64,000 nucleotides of DNA from Gammaproteobacteria bacterium (GCA_024275115.1 JAJRZT010000092.1:1-64000), one strand, 5' to 3'; shown: positions 1 to 7,988, counted from the first letter of the stretch. The notes: generated by a model from the letters alone, not told the origin. Made by a program: numbers and translations.

Positions 1-135
1 AAATCACCGGCATTCGACAATGAATAAACTCATGACGGCCGTTAATACGTTTATGGTCAGTGTGTCACCTTTTCCAGGAACGTCAGTCCAGCTTGTGAAA
101 GGATAAGATGGTCAGGGATTAGGATCAGTTATTTA
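1..135 (+). promoter_or_regulatory. Probable CRISPR leader region, left flank of array
   Basis: This stretch precedes the first complete type I-C repeat. In type I-C arrays the repeat end ATTGAAAC becomes the 5' handle of the crRNA, so transcription runs rightward and the leader should lie here. The decayed repeat is at the opposite end, which supports that polarity. No further repeat is found 65 bases to the left, and I see no cas2 end or other coding sequence. The assignment rests on orientation only; I found no clear promoter. Confidence 0.5.
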
Positions 136-749
136 GTCGCACCTTCGCGGGTGCGTGGATTGAAACCGCGTTTGTCCTGCTTAAAATTAATTAACTGGCC
201 GTCGCACCTTCGCGGGTGCGTGGATTGAAACTTCGATCTGACCATCAATAAACTGGTACTCTTCGGTCGCACCTTCGCGGGTGCGTGGATTGAAACTTAC
301 TACAGAGTTTTGGAAAGAACTTAATGAAACGTCGCACCTTCGCGGGTGCGTGGATTGAAACCCAGATAAACGCATGCGAGCTGTACCTGACTCAAGTCGC
401 ACCTTCGCGGGTGCGTGGATTGAAACGACGTTCACCCGCGAACGATTGAAAAGATACTAAGTCGCACCTTCGCGGGTGCGTGGATTGAAACTTGTAAAGC
501 CATGCACTACCCCCTAACATGCCGCGTCGCACCTTCGCGGGTGCGTGGATTGAAACGTTAACCGGAAAACCGGCTGGAATCGATACATCGTCGCACCTTC
601 GCGGGTGCGTGGATTGAAACTGGGTCGATTGATCCATTAACATCTCGCCCGGTGTCGCACCTTCGCGGGTGCGTGGATTGAAACATAATGTTATATCCTT
701 TTTGTTGTTTAAATTAATGTCGCACCTTCGCGGGTGCGTGGATTGAAAC
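136..749 (+). CRISPR. Type I-C CRISPR array, 10 repeats and 9 spacers
   Basis: Ten identical 31-base repeats start at 136, 201, 266, 331, 396, 461, 526, 590, 654 and 719. Each begins GTCGCACC and ends GTGGATTGAAAC, with an internal hairpin CGCACC/GGTGCG. Spacers are 33-34 bases and all differ. The repeat form is that of type I-C (Cas5d-processed) systems, where the ATTGAAAC end becomes the crRNA 5' handle, so the array is read on the plus strand. After the last full repeat a 33-base spacer-like stretch (750-782) is followed by a truncated repeat, GATTGAAAT at 783-791. No cas gene is in the window; in I-C loci they normally lie upstream, here beyond the left edge. Identical repeats suggest a recently active array. 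Confidence 0.97.
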
Positions 750-818
750 AGGCTATTAACCCTGATTTTATTGTTGAGGGTTGATTGAAATACGATTAAT
801 TTAAATAAATATAACAAG

Positions 819-846
819 GTTCACTGCCGCACAGGCAGCTTAGAAA
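819..846 (+). repeat. Solitary type I-F CRISPR repeat
   Basis: These 28 bases start GTTCACTGCC and end CAGCTTAGAAA. The hairpin is CTGCC (823-827), loop GCACA, GGCAG (833-837). This is the form of the canonical Cas6f-processed type I-F repeat of Yersinia and Pectobacterium, and I see no mismatch to the consensus as I know it. No second copy lies 60 bases to either side, so this is not a normal array. It sits 28 bases after the truncated last I-C repeat, in AT-rich sequence with promoter-like hexamers (TTGAAA 785-790, TATAAC 810-815). It may be an array relic, a minimal array or a solitary repeat unit. Confidence 0.9.
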
Positions 847-848
847 AA

Positions 849-880
849 AACTTAATGAAACCGTGGCGCACATTGCGGTG
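849..880 (+). repeat. Possible decayed I-C spacer/repeat fragment
   Basis: Thirteen bases at 849-861 (AACTTAATGAAAC) match exactly the last 13 bases of spacer 3 (318-330). The following bases (GTGGCGCACATTGCGGTG) align with the start of an I-C repeat if small gaps are allowed. This could be a fossil duplication of an array segment. The alignment was made by eye, and chance is possible in such AT-rich DNA. Confidence 0.35.
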
Positions 881-910
881 GTTTTATACTTAACAAGTTA
901 GCTTTTCTAA

Positions 911-1114
911 TTAATCCCGCTTTTCCAAACACAAATTAAGACGGGAAGCTATTGTATGCCATTCATCACTTGTGCATTCGTCACTTATTGCATCTATATC
1001 GTCAGTGTTAGTCGTTGTTATAAATGTAAATTTGTCGATAATATTAACATTCTTAATCAAAATACGAATGCCTTCATTGTTGGTAAAGATCTGATCTTCT
1101 ACAGGTGTATTCAT
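911..1114 (-). CDS. Small acidic hypothetical protein, 67 aa
   Basis: I do not recognise this protein. It is short and acidic, with a cluster of Asp/Glu in the middle (TDDIDAISDECTSDEW) and two cysteines. There is no signal peptide, membrane segment or helix-turn-helix. The start is well supported: an AGGAG ribosome-binding site lies 8 bases upstream of the ATG. It is transcribed toward the CRISPR array, and its stop lies 64 bases from the solitary I-F repeat. The next gene, purU, is on the same strand 82 bases upstream, so co-transcription is possible. Small acidic proteins beside CRISPR elements can be anti-CRISPRs, but nothing in this sequence shows that. Confidence 0.7.
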   Translation of the reverse strand: MNTPVEDQIFTNNEGIRILIKNVNIIDKFTFITTTNTDDIDAISDECTSDEWHTIASRLNLCLEKRD

Positions 1115-1196
1115 ATGGTTAACTCCTAATAAAAATGTGTGGTTATTCTATGTATAGTTTGGAGTATTTTTTATAAAAACATGGGGATTTGAAATC

Positions 1197-2057
1197 TTAC
1201 TCAAAAACAATCGTCCGGTTTTTATAAACCAGGCTTTTAAAATTAATATGCGCCCAAATAGCTTTGGATAAAACAATTTTTTCGATGTCCTGCCCTTTTC
1301 GAACTAAATCTTCAATGGTGTCGGTATGTCGGATGGGTTCAACATCCTGAGCAATAATCGGCCCGGCATCGAGCTTGGTTGTAACATAATGGCTACTTGC
1401 ACCAATGATTTTTACGCCGCGTTCATAGGCGGAGTGATAAGGTTTGGCGCCGGGAAAGGCGGGTAAAAAAGAATGATGGATATTTATAATTTTATTTTCA
1501 AAGTGTTGAATTAAATCGTTGGACAATATTTGCATATAGCGCGCAAGTACAATGGTGTCTATATTGTGTTTCTTCAAAAGTTCGAGCTGTTGTGCTTCGG
1601 CTTGCTGCTTATTATTTTTATTAACCGGTATACAGTGGAACTCGATGCCTAATGGTGTAACGGCCTGTTTTAAATCTGGGTGGTTGCTGATAACCAGTGG
1701 TATTTTAAAGCCCCATTCTTTCGACTGGTAGCGTGCCAGAATATCAAACAAGCAATGTGAATATTTGGACACAAAAATAGCCATTGAAACCGGTTGTTCT
1801 GAAAAGTGCAGTGACCACTGCATTTTCATGTTTTTGGCAACTTCTTTATTAAATTGCTGATGTATTTTGTCAGTATCAATGTTAAAGCCTGTTAAATCCC
1901 ATTCAATACGCATAAAGAACATTTTTTCTAGTTGGTCGACGTGTTGTTCGAGGTCAATAATATTACCATTATGTTTCGATATGAAATTAGTAATGGTATT
2001 GACCAGGCCTTTTCTGTCAGGGCAGGCGATTAGAACGATGGCTGAATTTTTTGGCAT
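1197..2057 (-). CDS. purU: Formyltetrahydrofolate deformylase PurU
   Basis: The enzyme hydrolyses 10-formyl-tetrahydrofolate to formate and tetrahydrofolate, supplying formate for PurT-type purine synthesis and balancing one-carbon pools. At 286 aa it has the family length. Residues 1-85 form an ACT domain (regulatory, starting AIVLIACPDRKGLV). The rest is a formyltransferase-fold catalytic domain containing SNHPDL, the NIHHSFLPAFPGA loop and the LDAGPII catalytic Asp motif. It lies 23 bases after the oxidoreductase gene on the same strand, so the two are probably one operon. Assignment is firm. Confidence 0.95.
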   Translation of the reverse strand: MPKNSAIVLIACPDRKGLVNTITNFISKHNGNIIDLEQHVDQLEKMFFMRIEWDLTGFNIDTDKIHQQFNKEVAKNMKMQWSLHFSEQPVSMAIFVSKYSHCLFDILARYQSKEWGFKIPLVISNHPDLKQAVTPLGIEFHCIPVNKNNKQQAEAQQLELLKKHNIDTIVLARYMQILSNDLIQHFENKIINIHHSFLPAFPGAKPYHSAYERGVKIIGASSHYVTTKLDAGPIIAQDVEPIRHTDTIEDLVRKGQDIEKIVLSKAIWAHINFKSLVYKNRTIVFE

Positions 2058-2080
2058 AATTTTTCTTGTGTTCGTTTTGT

Positions 2081-2872
2081 TTAGGCGCTGGCGATTTTAA
2101 GCAGTTGCACAGGATTTAACTTTGCATCTTTTGCAATTTTTAAAGCGCGTCCCAGGCGTGCAGATGCGGAGCGCCCCATGCATTTATGTTTCGGGTCGCC
2201 TAACATTGCGGTATGCATTCCTTTTATTAACGCATTACGGTTAAATGTTTTGCCTGTTAAGGTTTCCTGTATATCAATAATCTCGTTCGCGACTGTTTTA
2301 GCCAGGTTCTGATGCTTTTGCCATAGTGTATCAACAGTGGCAGCGGTTTCCAGCCCCATTTTTTCCAGCGCTAACCCGCTAATATTGGTTGTTAGAATGT
2401 AAACATTTTTAATCACTAACTCTAATTCAAGTTGTTCACTATTTTTGAGGATGGTAACTGGAATATCCAGTGTAGCGAGCGCGTCATGTATGGTTTGTGC
2501 GTGTGTGCCGTACACGGGGGAGGGAATAAGTACTTTTGAATCCTGGCCTTTTTTCTTTTCAAACCAGACTGAAATAATGGTTGGGGCAATGGCTTTACCC
2601 CAGTCATATTGTTGCCAGTCTTTTGGTAGTAACTCATTTTGCAACAGCACAAGACGCTGTTGCCAGGCATCTGGTATTTCTTTTAGTACAGGATGGAGGT
2701 CATTTTCGGCCACGGCAACCAGTACCAGCAAAGGATTGGGTACTTGTTGTGCAGTGGTTTTAAGTGATGTTCCTCGACTGACGGGGTAAAGGGGGTGGCC
2801 TAACTTAAGTAGCCCTCGGGCAAAGACACTGCCCATTTCACCCTGGCCGATCACTACAATGGGTTGTTTCAT
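2081..2872 (-). CDS. NAD(P)-binding oxidoreductase, ketopantoate reductase/6PGDH-like
   Basis: This 263-aa protein opens with a Rossmann fold nucleotide-binding motif (VVIGQGEMGSVFARGL). It has a helical C-terminal half (about 150-263) like the 6-phosphogluconate dehydrogenase and ketopantoate reductase superfamily. A conserved-looking Lys-Asn pair (VIKNVY, about residue 154) sits where those enzymes place catalytic residues. The substrate cannot be told from the sequence. It precedes purU by 23 bases and is divergent from hppA, with an FNR-like palindrome (2921-2940) 49 bases upstream of its start. The family is clear at superfamily level only. Confidence 0.75.
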   Translation of the reverse strand: MKQPIVVIGQGEMGSVFARGLLKLGHPLYPVSRGTSLKTTAQQVPNPLLVLVAVAENDLHPVLKEIPDAWQQRLVLLQNELLPKDWQQYDWGKAIAPTIISVWFEKKKGQDSKVLIPSPVYGTHAQTIHDALATLDIPVTILKNSEQLELELVIKNVYILTTNISGLALEKMGLETAATVDTLWQKHQNLAKTVANEIIDIQETLTGKTFNRNALIKGMHTAMLGDPKHKCMGRSASARLGRALKIAKDAKLNPVQLLKIASA

Positions 2873-2920
2873 ATTTGGTTTTCCTAATATAGGGTTGAAA
2901 GTTGCTCATTTTCTGTTTAT

Positions 2921-2940
2921 TTATTGATCTCAGTCAATAA
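2921..2940. promoter_or_regulatory. FNR/ANR/DNR-type palindromic operator candidate
   Basis: A perfect interrupted palindrome, TTATTGA-N6-TCAATAA, contains TTGATCTCAGTCAA. This is 9 of 10 fixed positions of the FNR consensus TTGAT-N4-ATCAA. It lies in the 218-base divergent region between the oxidoreductase-purU operon and hppA. It is 49 bases from the former start and about 150 from the latter, so it could regulate either side. The match is visible in the sequence; binding by an FNR-type factor is inferred. Confidence 0.55.
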
Positions 2941-3090
2941 AAAATAAATACATCCGTATATTAATCGATTCTTCATTAATCAGAGTCATGACGCAATAAA
3001 AAGAGACAATACCCCTACTGCTTGAAAAGGTATAGCATCAAGGGGCTAAAATTTTACACACAAAATCAAGAACCAACAGGGGAAGATATT

Positions 3091-5124
3091 ATGTCAGACG
3101 GTTTACTCTTTGCTCTTGGATGCTCACTAGTTGCTATTATATACGGTGGTCTTTCAATTGCATCCATTATGAAATTACCGCAAGGTAGTGATGAAGTTAA
3201 GCGCATCGCACTTGCTATTCAGGAAGGTGCCATCGCCTACCTTGCTCGCCAGTACACGGCTATCGCAATGGTCGGTGTGGTTTTATTTATTGCGATGGGC
3301 ATCTTTTTAGGATGGTATTCCGCTATTGGCTTTGCCATTGGCGCAATATTGTCAGGTGCTGCCGGTTACATTGGTATGCATGTTTCAGTGCGTTGTAATT
3401 CACGTACTGCCGAAGCGGCTAAACAGGGTATTAACCCGGCGTTAAGAGTTGCTTTTAAAGGGGGTGCAATCACCGGCATGCTGGTAGTGGGCTTAGGCCT
3501 GTTAGGTGTTGCCGGTTATTATGCCATTCTGATTTCAATGGGGGTTGAAGATACACTTCATCCGCTGCTTGGTTTAGCTTTTGGCGGCTCGCTGATTTCA
3601 ATCTTTGCACGTTTAGGTGGGGGTATCTTTACCAAAGGTGCAGACGTTGGTGCTGACATCGTTGGTAAAGTTGAAGCGGGTATTCCAGAAGACGACCCGC
3701 GTAACCCAGCTGTTATTGCCGATAACGTAGGTGATAACGTGGGTGACTGCGCCGGTATGGCCGCGGATTTATTTGAAACCTACGCGGTAACCATTATTGC
3801 CACCATGATTTTAGGCAGCCTGTTATTAAAAGACGCGGGTGACCTGGCAATAATTTATCCATTGGTGCTTGGTGGTGTTTCTATTCTTACCTCTATTATT
3901 GGTACATGGTTTGTGTCAGTTCAGGATGGTGGCAAAATTATGAATGCTTTATACCGGGGCACCGGTATTGCGGCTGTACTTTCTGCCATTGCCTTTTATT
4001 TTGTTACTCACCAGATGATGGGTGATGTTACTTTGCCGGGTATTGAAGGCTCGGTACCGAATGCCCTGTATGCTTCTGCATTGATTGGTTTAGTCTTAAC
4101 GATTGCCATGATTGTGATTACAGAATACTACACAGCAACGGAGTATGGCCCGGTACGTCATATTGCAGAAGCATCGACAACAGGTGATGGTACTAACGTT
4201 ATTGCCGGTTTAGGTGTTTCAATGAAATCGACTGCGCTGCCCGTGCTTGCTATTTGTGCTTCTATTTATGGTGCTTATTACTATGCCGGTTTATACGGGA
4301 TTGCCATTGCTGCAACCTCTATGCTGTCAATGACGGGTATTATTGTTGCTTTAGACGCTTACGGACCGATTACGGACAACGCCGGTGGTCTTGCTGAAAT
4401 GTCAAACATGCCAGAAGACATTCGTGCACGTACTGACGCATTAGATGCAGTGGGTAACACAACCAAAGCCGTTACCAAAGGTTATGCGATTGGTTCGGCT
4501 GGCCTGGCAACGTTAGTTCTGTTTGCAGACTTTACGCAATCATTGGCGACCCATGGGGATGGGACAACGATTACTTTTGACTTGTCTAATCACTACGTCA
4601 TTATTGGTTTATTCATTGGTGGCCTTATCCCGTATTTATTCGGTGCGATGGCAATGGAAGCCGTGGGTCGTGCCGCGGGTTCGGTGGTTATTGAAGTACG
4701 TCGCCAGTTTAGGGAAATGCCGGGCATTATGGATTATACGCAAAAGCCTGACTATTCCAAAGCGGTTGATATGCTAACCAAGGCGGCAATTAAGGAAATG
4801 ATAATTCCTTCTTTATTGCCGGTTGCAGTACCCATCATCGTCGGCTTAACCTTGGGTGCGCAGGCACTGGGTGGTGTCTTAATCGGTACCATCGTTACTG
4901 GCCTGTTCCTTGCTATTTCAATGACAACCGGTGGTGGTGCCTGGGATAATGCCAAAAAATACATCGAAGACGGTCATCATGGTGGTAAAGGCTCCGATGC
5001 CCATAAAGCAGCAGTAACCGGCGATACTGTCGGCGACCCCTACAAAGATACTGCGGGTCCTGCTATTAACCCATTGATTAAAATCATTAATATTGTTGCA
5101 CTGTTAATGGTGCCATTATTGTAA
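3091..5124 (+). CDS. hppA: K+-independent H+-translocating membrane pyrophosphatase
   Basis: This integral membrane pump couples pyrophosphate hydrolysis to proton export. From the ATG at 3091 it is 677 aa. An upstream in-frame ATG (3022) would add a hydrophilic extension, but AGGGG at 3078-3082 positions 3091 as the start. Visible motifs include the substrate-binding [11 protein letters not shown] and the Asp-rich [20 protein letters not shown]. Downstream are [10 protein letters not shown] and the C-terminal [15 protein letters not shown]. Lys and Thr in GNTTKAVT are the residues of the K+-independent subfamily (K+-dependent pumps have Ala and Gly). Many membrane helices run throughout. A strong terminator follows. 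Confidence 0.97.
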   Translation: MSDGLLFALGCSLVAIIYGGLSIASIMKLPQGSDEVKRIALAIQEGAIAYLARQYTAIAMVGVVLFIAMGIFLGWYSAIGFAIGAILSGAAGYIGMHVSVRCNSRTAEAAKQGINPALRVAFKGGAITGMLVVGLGLLGVAGYYAILISMGVEDTLHPLLGLAFGGSLISIFARLGGGIFTKGADVGADIVGKVEAGIPEDDPRNPAVIADNVGDNVGDCAGMAADLFETYAVTIIATMILGSLLLKDAGDLAIIYPLVLGGVSILTSIIGTWFVSVQDGGKIMNALYRGTGIAAVLSAIAFYFVTHQMMGDVTLPGIEGSVPNALYASALIGLVLTIAMIVITEYYTATEYGPVRHIAEASTTGDGTNVIAGLGVSMKSTALPVLAICASIYGAYYYAGLYGIAIAATSMLSMTGIIVALDAYGPITDNAGGLAEMSNMPEDIRARTDALDAVGNTTKAVTKGYAIGSAGLATLVLFADFTQSLATHGDGTTITFDLSNHYVIIGLFIGGLIPYLFGAMAMEAVGRAAGSVVIEVRRQFREMPGIMDYTQKPDYSKAVDMLTKAAIKEMIIPSLLPVAVPIIVGLTLGAQALGGVLIGTIVTGLFLAISMTTGGGAWDNAKKYIEDGHHGGKGSDAHKAAVTGDTVGDPYKDTAGPAINPLIKIINIVALLMVPLL

Positions 5125-5151
5125 AAACGACAATTTTTTAATCAATACAGA

Positions 5152-5187
5152 AAAAGGGCAGCCATTCGGCTGCCCTTTTGCTTTTTT
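5152..5187 (+). terminator. Rho-independent terminator of hppA
   Basis: A 12-bp perfect stem, AAAAGGGCAGCC (5152-5163) with GGCTGCCCTTTT (5168-5179), has a 4-base loop ATTC and a T-rich tail. It begins 27 bases after the hppA stop. Because the stem starts with A residues it may also work on the other strand. Confidence 0.93.
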
Positions 5188-5292
5188 GCAGATACTTGTA
5201 ATTTTTCCCCCATAACATCTTAAATACCTAAAGATATGCTAACAAATGCCGCTATTTTGACTATCAAATAACAGAATACTCAAAGAGCGACT

Positions 5293-6150
5293 ATGAATAT
5301 AGCAGCAACCAACCAGCCCATTATCGATAATGAGAGCGAGGTCTTAACCGTTTTTACCTTCTGGATCGGGGATGAGTTATTTGCGATTAATATCGAGAAC
5401 ATTCTTTCTGTCACCCAGGATTTAGACAAGTTATTGCAACCGCCCGTAAAGTCTCGAGGACTGATGGGGGTTATCAACTACATGGACGACCCCGTTGCTG
5501 TATATAACTTTGCAGAAATGCTAAATATCCCTTCAACCCGAGAAATTAAGTCGGGTATGGTTGAGCTTTTAAACGCGAGAGAACAGGAGCATGTCGACTG
5601 GGTGGATGCACTTGAACGCTCGTTAAAAGAAAATGCCCCCTTCGATAAAGCGCGAGACCCGCATTTATGTGCCTTTGGCCTGTGGTACGACAAATTTAAA
5701 ACACGCGATGAAGCCTTAATGGATATAATGAAGCATTTTGACAAGCCACATAAGGCAATCCATGCGCTGGCAGATGAACTGCTTGATTTAAGAGATAATG
5801 GCCGGTTAGACGATGCGTTAGAAAAATTACGTATTGCACGGCTGACAAATCTGAATTATTTAATAAAATACTTTAGTCATGCCCGTAGCCAGATAGAAGA
5901 GTCGCTGCATACGGTGGTCATTAACATTACCAATGATGGTGTAAAACCTTTAGTGGCTCTAAAGATAGATGAAATTCATGAAGTAATGAACTTCCACCAG
6001 TCGGATTTAAGAGGTTTGGAGCGCATGGGTCTGGATGTGGTTCTGGAAATGGAGGGCTTGTTTAAAGGCTATTTAGGCAGTGACGATAACCAGAGTAGTT
6101 GCCTGTTACTCGATACGTCCAACCTGCTGGTTAATGTAAAAGCACTTTAG
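5293..6150 (+). CDS. CheW-like chemotaxis coupling protein with inserted CZB zinc-binding domain
   Basis: The 285-aa protein begins with a CheW-like half (about 17-88, TFWIGDELFAINIENILSV) and ends with the other CheW half (about 200-285). Between them is a chemoreceptor zinc-binding (CZB) domain. Its ligand pattern is complete: His100 (EHVDW), Cys126 (DPHLCAFGLWYDKF), His153 and His157 (HFDKPHKAIHAL), the 3-His/1-Cys set of this family. CheW links chemoreceptors to CheA; CZB domains are known to sense zinc or oxidants such as HOCl. No other chemotaxis genes are nearby. The start is the ATG at 5293. The insertion inside CheW is unusual compared with simple CheW (about 160 aa). Confidence 0.85.
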   Translation: MNIAATNQPIIDNESEVLTVFTFWIGDELFAINIENILSVTQDLDKLLQPPVKSRGLMGVINYMDDPVAVYNFAEMLNIPSTREIKSGMVELLNAREQEHVDWVDALERSLKENAPFDKARDPHLCAFGLWYDKFKTRDEALMDIMKHFDKPHKAIHALADELLDLRDNGRLDDALEKLRIARLTNLNYLIKYFSHARSQIEESLHTVVINITNDGVKPLVALKIDEIHEVMNFHQSDLRGLERMGLDVVLEMEGLFKGYLGSDDNQSSCLLLDTSNLLVNVKAL

Positions 6151-6217
6151 GGTTCCCCTTTCTATTTTAAGTAAGGTTTCCCCGTCTGCTTGCGGCCGGC
6201 ACAATGAACTTCCCAGC

Positions 6218-6781
6218 TTAGTTCCTTAAAGCCTGTGTGCCTTTGGGGGTTATTTCAAAGTTAAGTACAAACATAAATTGCACATTTTGATGAGTCAGCG
6301 TGAGCAGTTCATGGAAATCAAACCCAGAACCTGATTCATCTAGCCCAGTATAAATACTGGTGGGTGTTGCTGTTTGTTTTAACGAATTTGAGTTCAGGTA
6401 TACGGTTGACTCAGCCTTAAAGCCACTGATATGTTGCGCACAAAGGGCAATCGGCAGGCGTTGCAAAGTGTAAAAATCTGTTTCAACATTATTGTGATAA
6501 ACGTCCTTATTAACAAATGACTTGCTACCGCGCTGGATACGGATTTGGCTGCTTATCCAATGGTGTTTTAACGTGGAAACAACAAAAGTCCAGCCATAAC
6601 CATAATCGTCTCCTGTGTAATGGATTGACTCAAGCTTAATTTTAATTTCGTAGTTATTAAAACCACTGTGCGGGTTATGTAATTTATTCCCGGCTGGAAA
6701 AAGCGGCAATGCACCCACTGGAATATTTTTTAATAGTGGGTTGAGGTTTTTCCCCGGATCTAATTCGTATACGCTAATCAT
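6218..6781 (-). CDS. Hypothetical protein, 187 aa
   Basis: I do not recognise this protein. It looks soluble, without signal peptide or membrane segment, and is rich in Tyr, His, Asn and aromatic residues in a pattern suggesting beta structure. The sequence starts MISVYELDPGKNLNPLL and has an internal GDDYGYGWTF. A ribosome-binding site (AGGA, 9 bases before the ATG) supports the start. It is convergent with the CheW-CZB gene, 67 bases away. The 227 bases upstream are AT-rich and shared with the divergent DsrC-like gene. Confidence 0.7.
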   Translation of the reverse strand: MISVYELDPGKNLNPLLKNIPVGALPLFPAGNKLHNPHSGFNNYEIKIKLESIHYTGDDYGYGWTFVVSTLKHHWISSQIRIQRGSKSFVNKDVYHNNVETDFYTLQRLPIALCAQHISGFKAESTVYLNSNSLKQTATPTSIYTGLDESGSGFDFHELLTLTHQNVQFMFVLNFEITPKGTQALRN

Positions 6782-7008
6782 TTTGCTCTATCCTGTTATT
6801 CATGGAAGTATCATATCGATAGATTTACATTTAAAAAATGAAACAATGCGGACAAAAAGTGTGAAGTATTTACAAAACCAAATATATAATTTTGGATTTT
6901 ATATTTAAAATCAATATGTTAGGGGTTTTTTCTGTTTTAAAGTAATTTGAGATATAACCGATATAATTACTGTATAACTATAAATTGCAGTTACATTGAG
7001 GAGGTCGT

Positions 7009-7740
7009 ATGCAGAACCTGGTTGTTGACGGTCATAATTTTACACTGACAGACAATGGTGACTTACAGAATATTGCAGATTGGAACCCGGACATTGCCAA
7101 AGCACTGGCAGAAAAAGACGGTTTAACATTGCGCGATGCACATTTTGAAATATTGCATATTATGCGAGATTATTATGATCAGTTTAATATTTCGCCAATA
7201 CGTAAACTTTTAAAGAGAGACATTGCAGAAATGCTCAGTGACTTAAAAGCAAATGACGATTACTTGATTAGCCTTTTCCCCGGAGGCGTTATGCACCAGG
7301 GACTGCATATTGCGGGTTTGCCAAAGTCGCGACTCGATGCAGAAGTGGAGCCGGTTACTCATGTGCAAGCGGTGAGCAAGCAAAAGGATGTTAAACACTT
7401 TGTTTCTGAATTTGAATTTTCAGGTAAATCATACCGTGTTTATGCTAAAGGGAATCTGGTCGATCCATCCGAATGGACGAAAGAGCTAGCCGAATTTTTA
7501 GCAAATAAAGAAGATATTCAGTTAACAGCGGATCACTGGATTGTTCTTAAGTTTATGCGTACTTTTTATTTTAAATATGGCATTACACCGATGGTGAAGT
7601 TATTGATTAAACATTTGTCGCGTGAAACAAACCAGAAGTTTCCAGAAGATGTTTTATATACTTTGTTTCCAGATGGGCCCGCACGGCAGGGGTCGCGTAT
7701 AGCGGGCTTGCCAGAGCCGCAAGGTTGTATTGACCATTAG
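7009..7740 (+). CDS. Tandem DsrC/TusE-family sulfur-carrier fusion
   Basis: The 243-aa protein contains two copies of the DsrC/TusE fold, each normally a separate protein of about 105-115 aa. Copy 1 (1-108) has the family features DWNPDIAKALAEKDGL and LFPGG...HIAGLP but ends KSRLD without cysteine. Copy 2 (about 128-243) has DHWIVLKFMRTFYF and LFPDGPARQGSRIAGLP, ending GCIDH. Cys240 matches the essential C-terminal CysA of DsrC and TusE. The second DsrC cysteine (CysB) is Ser, as expected for TusE-like rather than dissimilatory DsrC. Cys240 is the only cysteine in the protein. DsrC/TusE proteins carry persulfide sulfur for sulfite reductase or tRNA thiolation. A GAGGAGG ribosome-binding site precedes the ATG. 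The role here is inferred. Confidence 0.88.
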   Translation: MQNLVVDGHNFTLTDNGDLQNIADWNPDIAKALAEKDGLTLRDAHFEILHIMRDYYDQFNISPIRKLLKRDIAEMLSDLKANDDYLISLFPGGVMHQGLHIAGLPKSRLDAEVEPVTHVQAVSKQKDVKHFVSEFEFSGKSYRVYAKGNLVDPSEWTKELAEFLANKEDIQLTADHWIVLKFMRTFYFKYGITPMVKLLIKHLSRETNQKFPEDVLYTLFPDGPARQGSRIAGLPEPQGCIDH

Positions 7741-7757
7741 GTAGGTTAAGTTATTTT

Positions 7758-7986
7758 AACCACTACGGACACGAAGGACACAATGAGAAAAATATTCAAA
7801 GTCTAAACTAAATAGTATCACTATTAATATTTAGTTATTTTAATTAGAACGAGCTGCTTCCATTTTACAGGCGTGAAACCAATAGTAGCTGGCTATCGCT
7901 CACAATGACATTGCTGTTTTCTATTTCTTTCGTTGTGTACCCAAAACACTTCGTGGGGCAGGCTCTCCTTCGTGTCCGTTGTGGTT
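7758..7986. repeat. Inverted-repeat intergenic element (MITE-like), 229 bp
   Basis: A 21-base left end (7758-7778, AACCACTACGGACACGAAGG and one more A) is the reverse complement of the right end (7966-7986) with one mismatch. A further weaker inverted match lies just inside (7776-7794 against about 7921-7940). The element fills the gap between the DsrC fusion and the adenosyltransferase gene. It has no ORF. It resembles the short CGGACACGAAGGA-containing intergenic repeats I know from many proteobacterial genomes. Copy number in this genome is unknown. Confidence 0.6.
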
Positions 7987-7988
7987 CA

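Noticed and set aside
187-817. Two minus-strand reading frames of 82 and 141 aa across the CRISPR array
   Set aside because: Their repeated RTREGAT/HAPAKVR blocks are translations of the CRISPR repeats, not a protein gene.
819-1114. A Tn7-like transposon with I-F3 CRISPR components
   Set aside because: No tns or tniQ gene, no cas gene and no transposon ends are visible; only one repeat is present.
3022-3090. An upstream ATG extending hppA by 23 residues
   Set aside because: The AGGGG ribosome-binding site fits the ATG at 3091, and the extra residues are hydrophilic and atypical for the family N-terminus.
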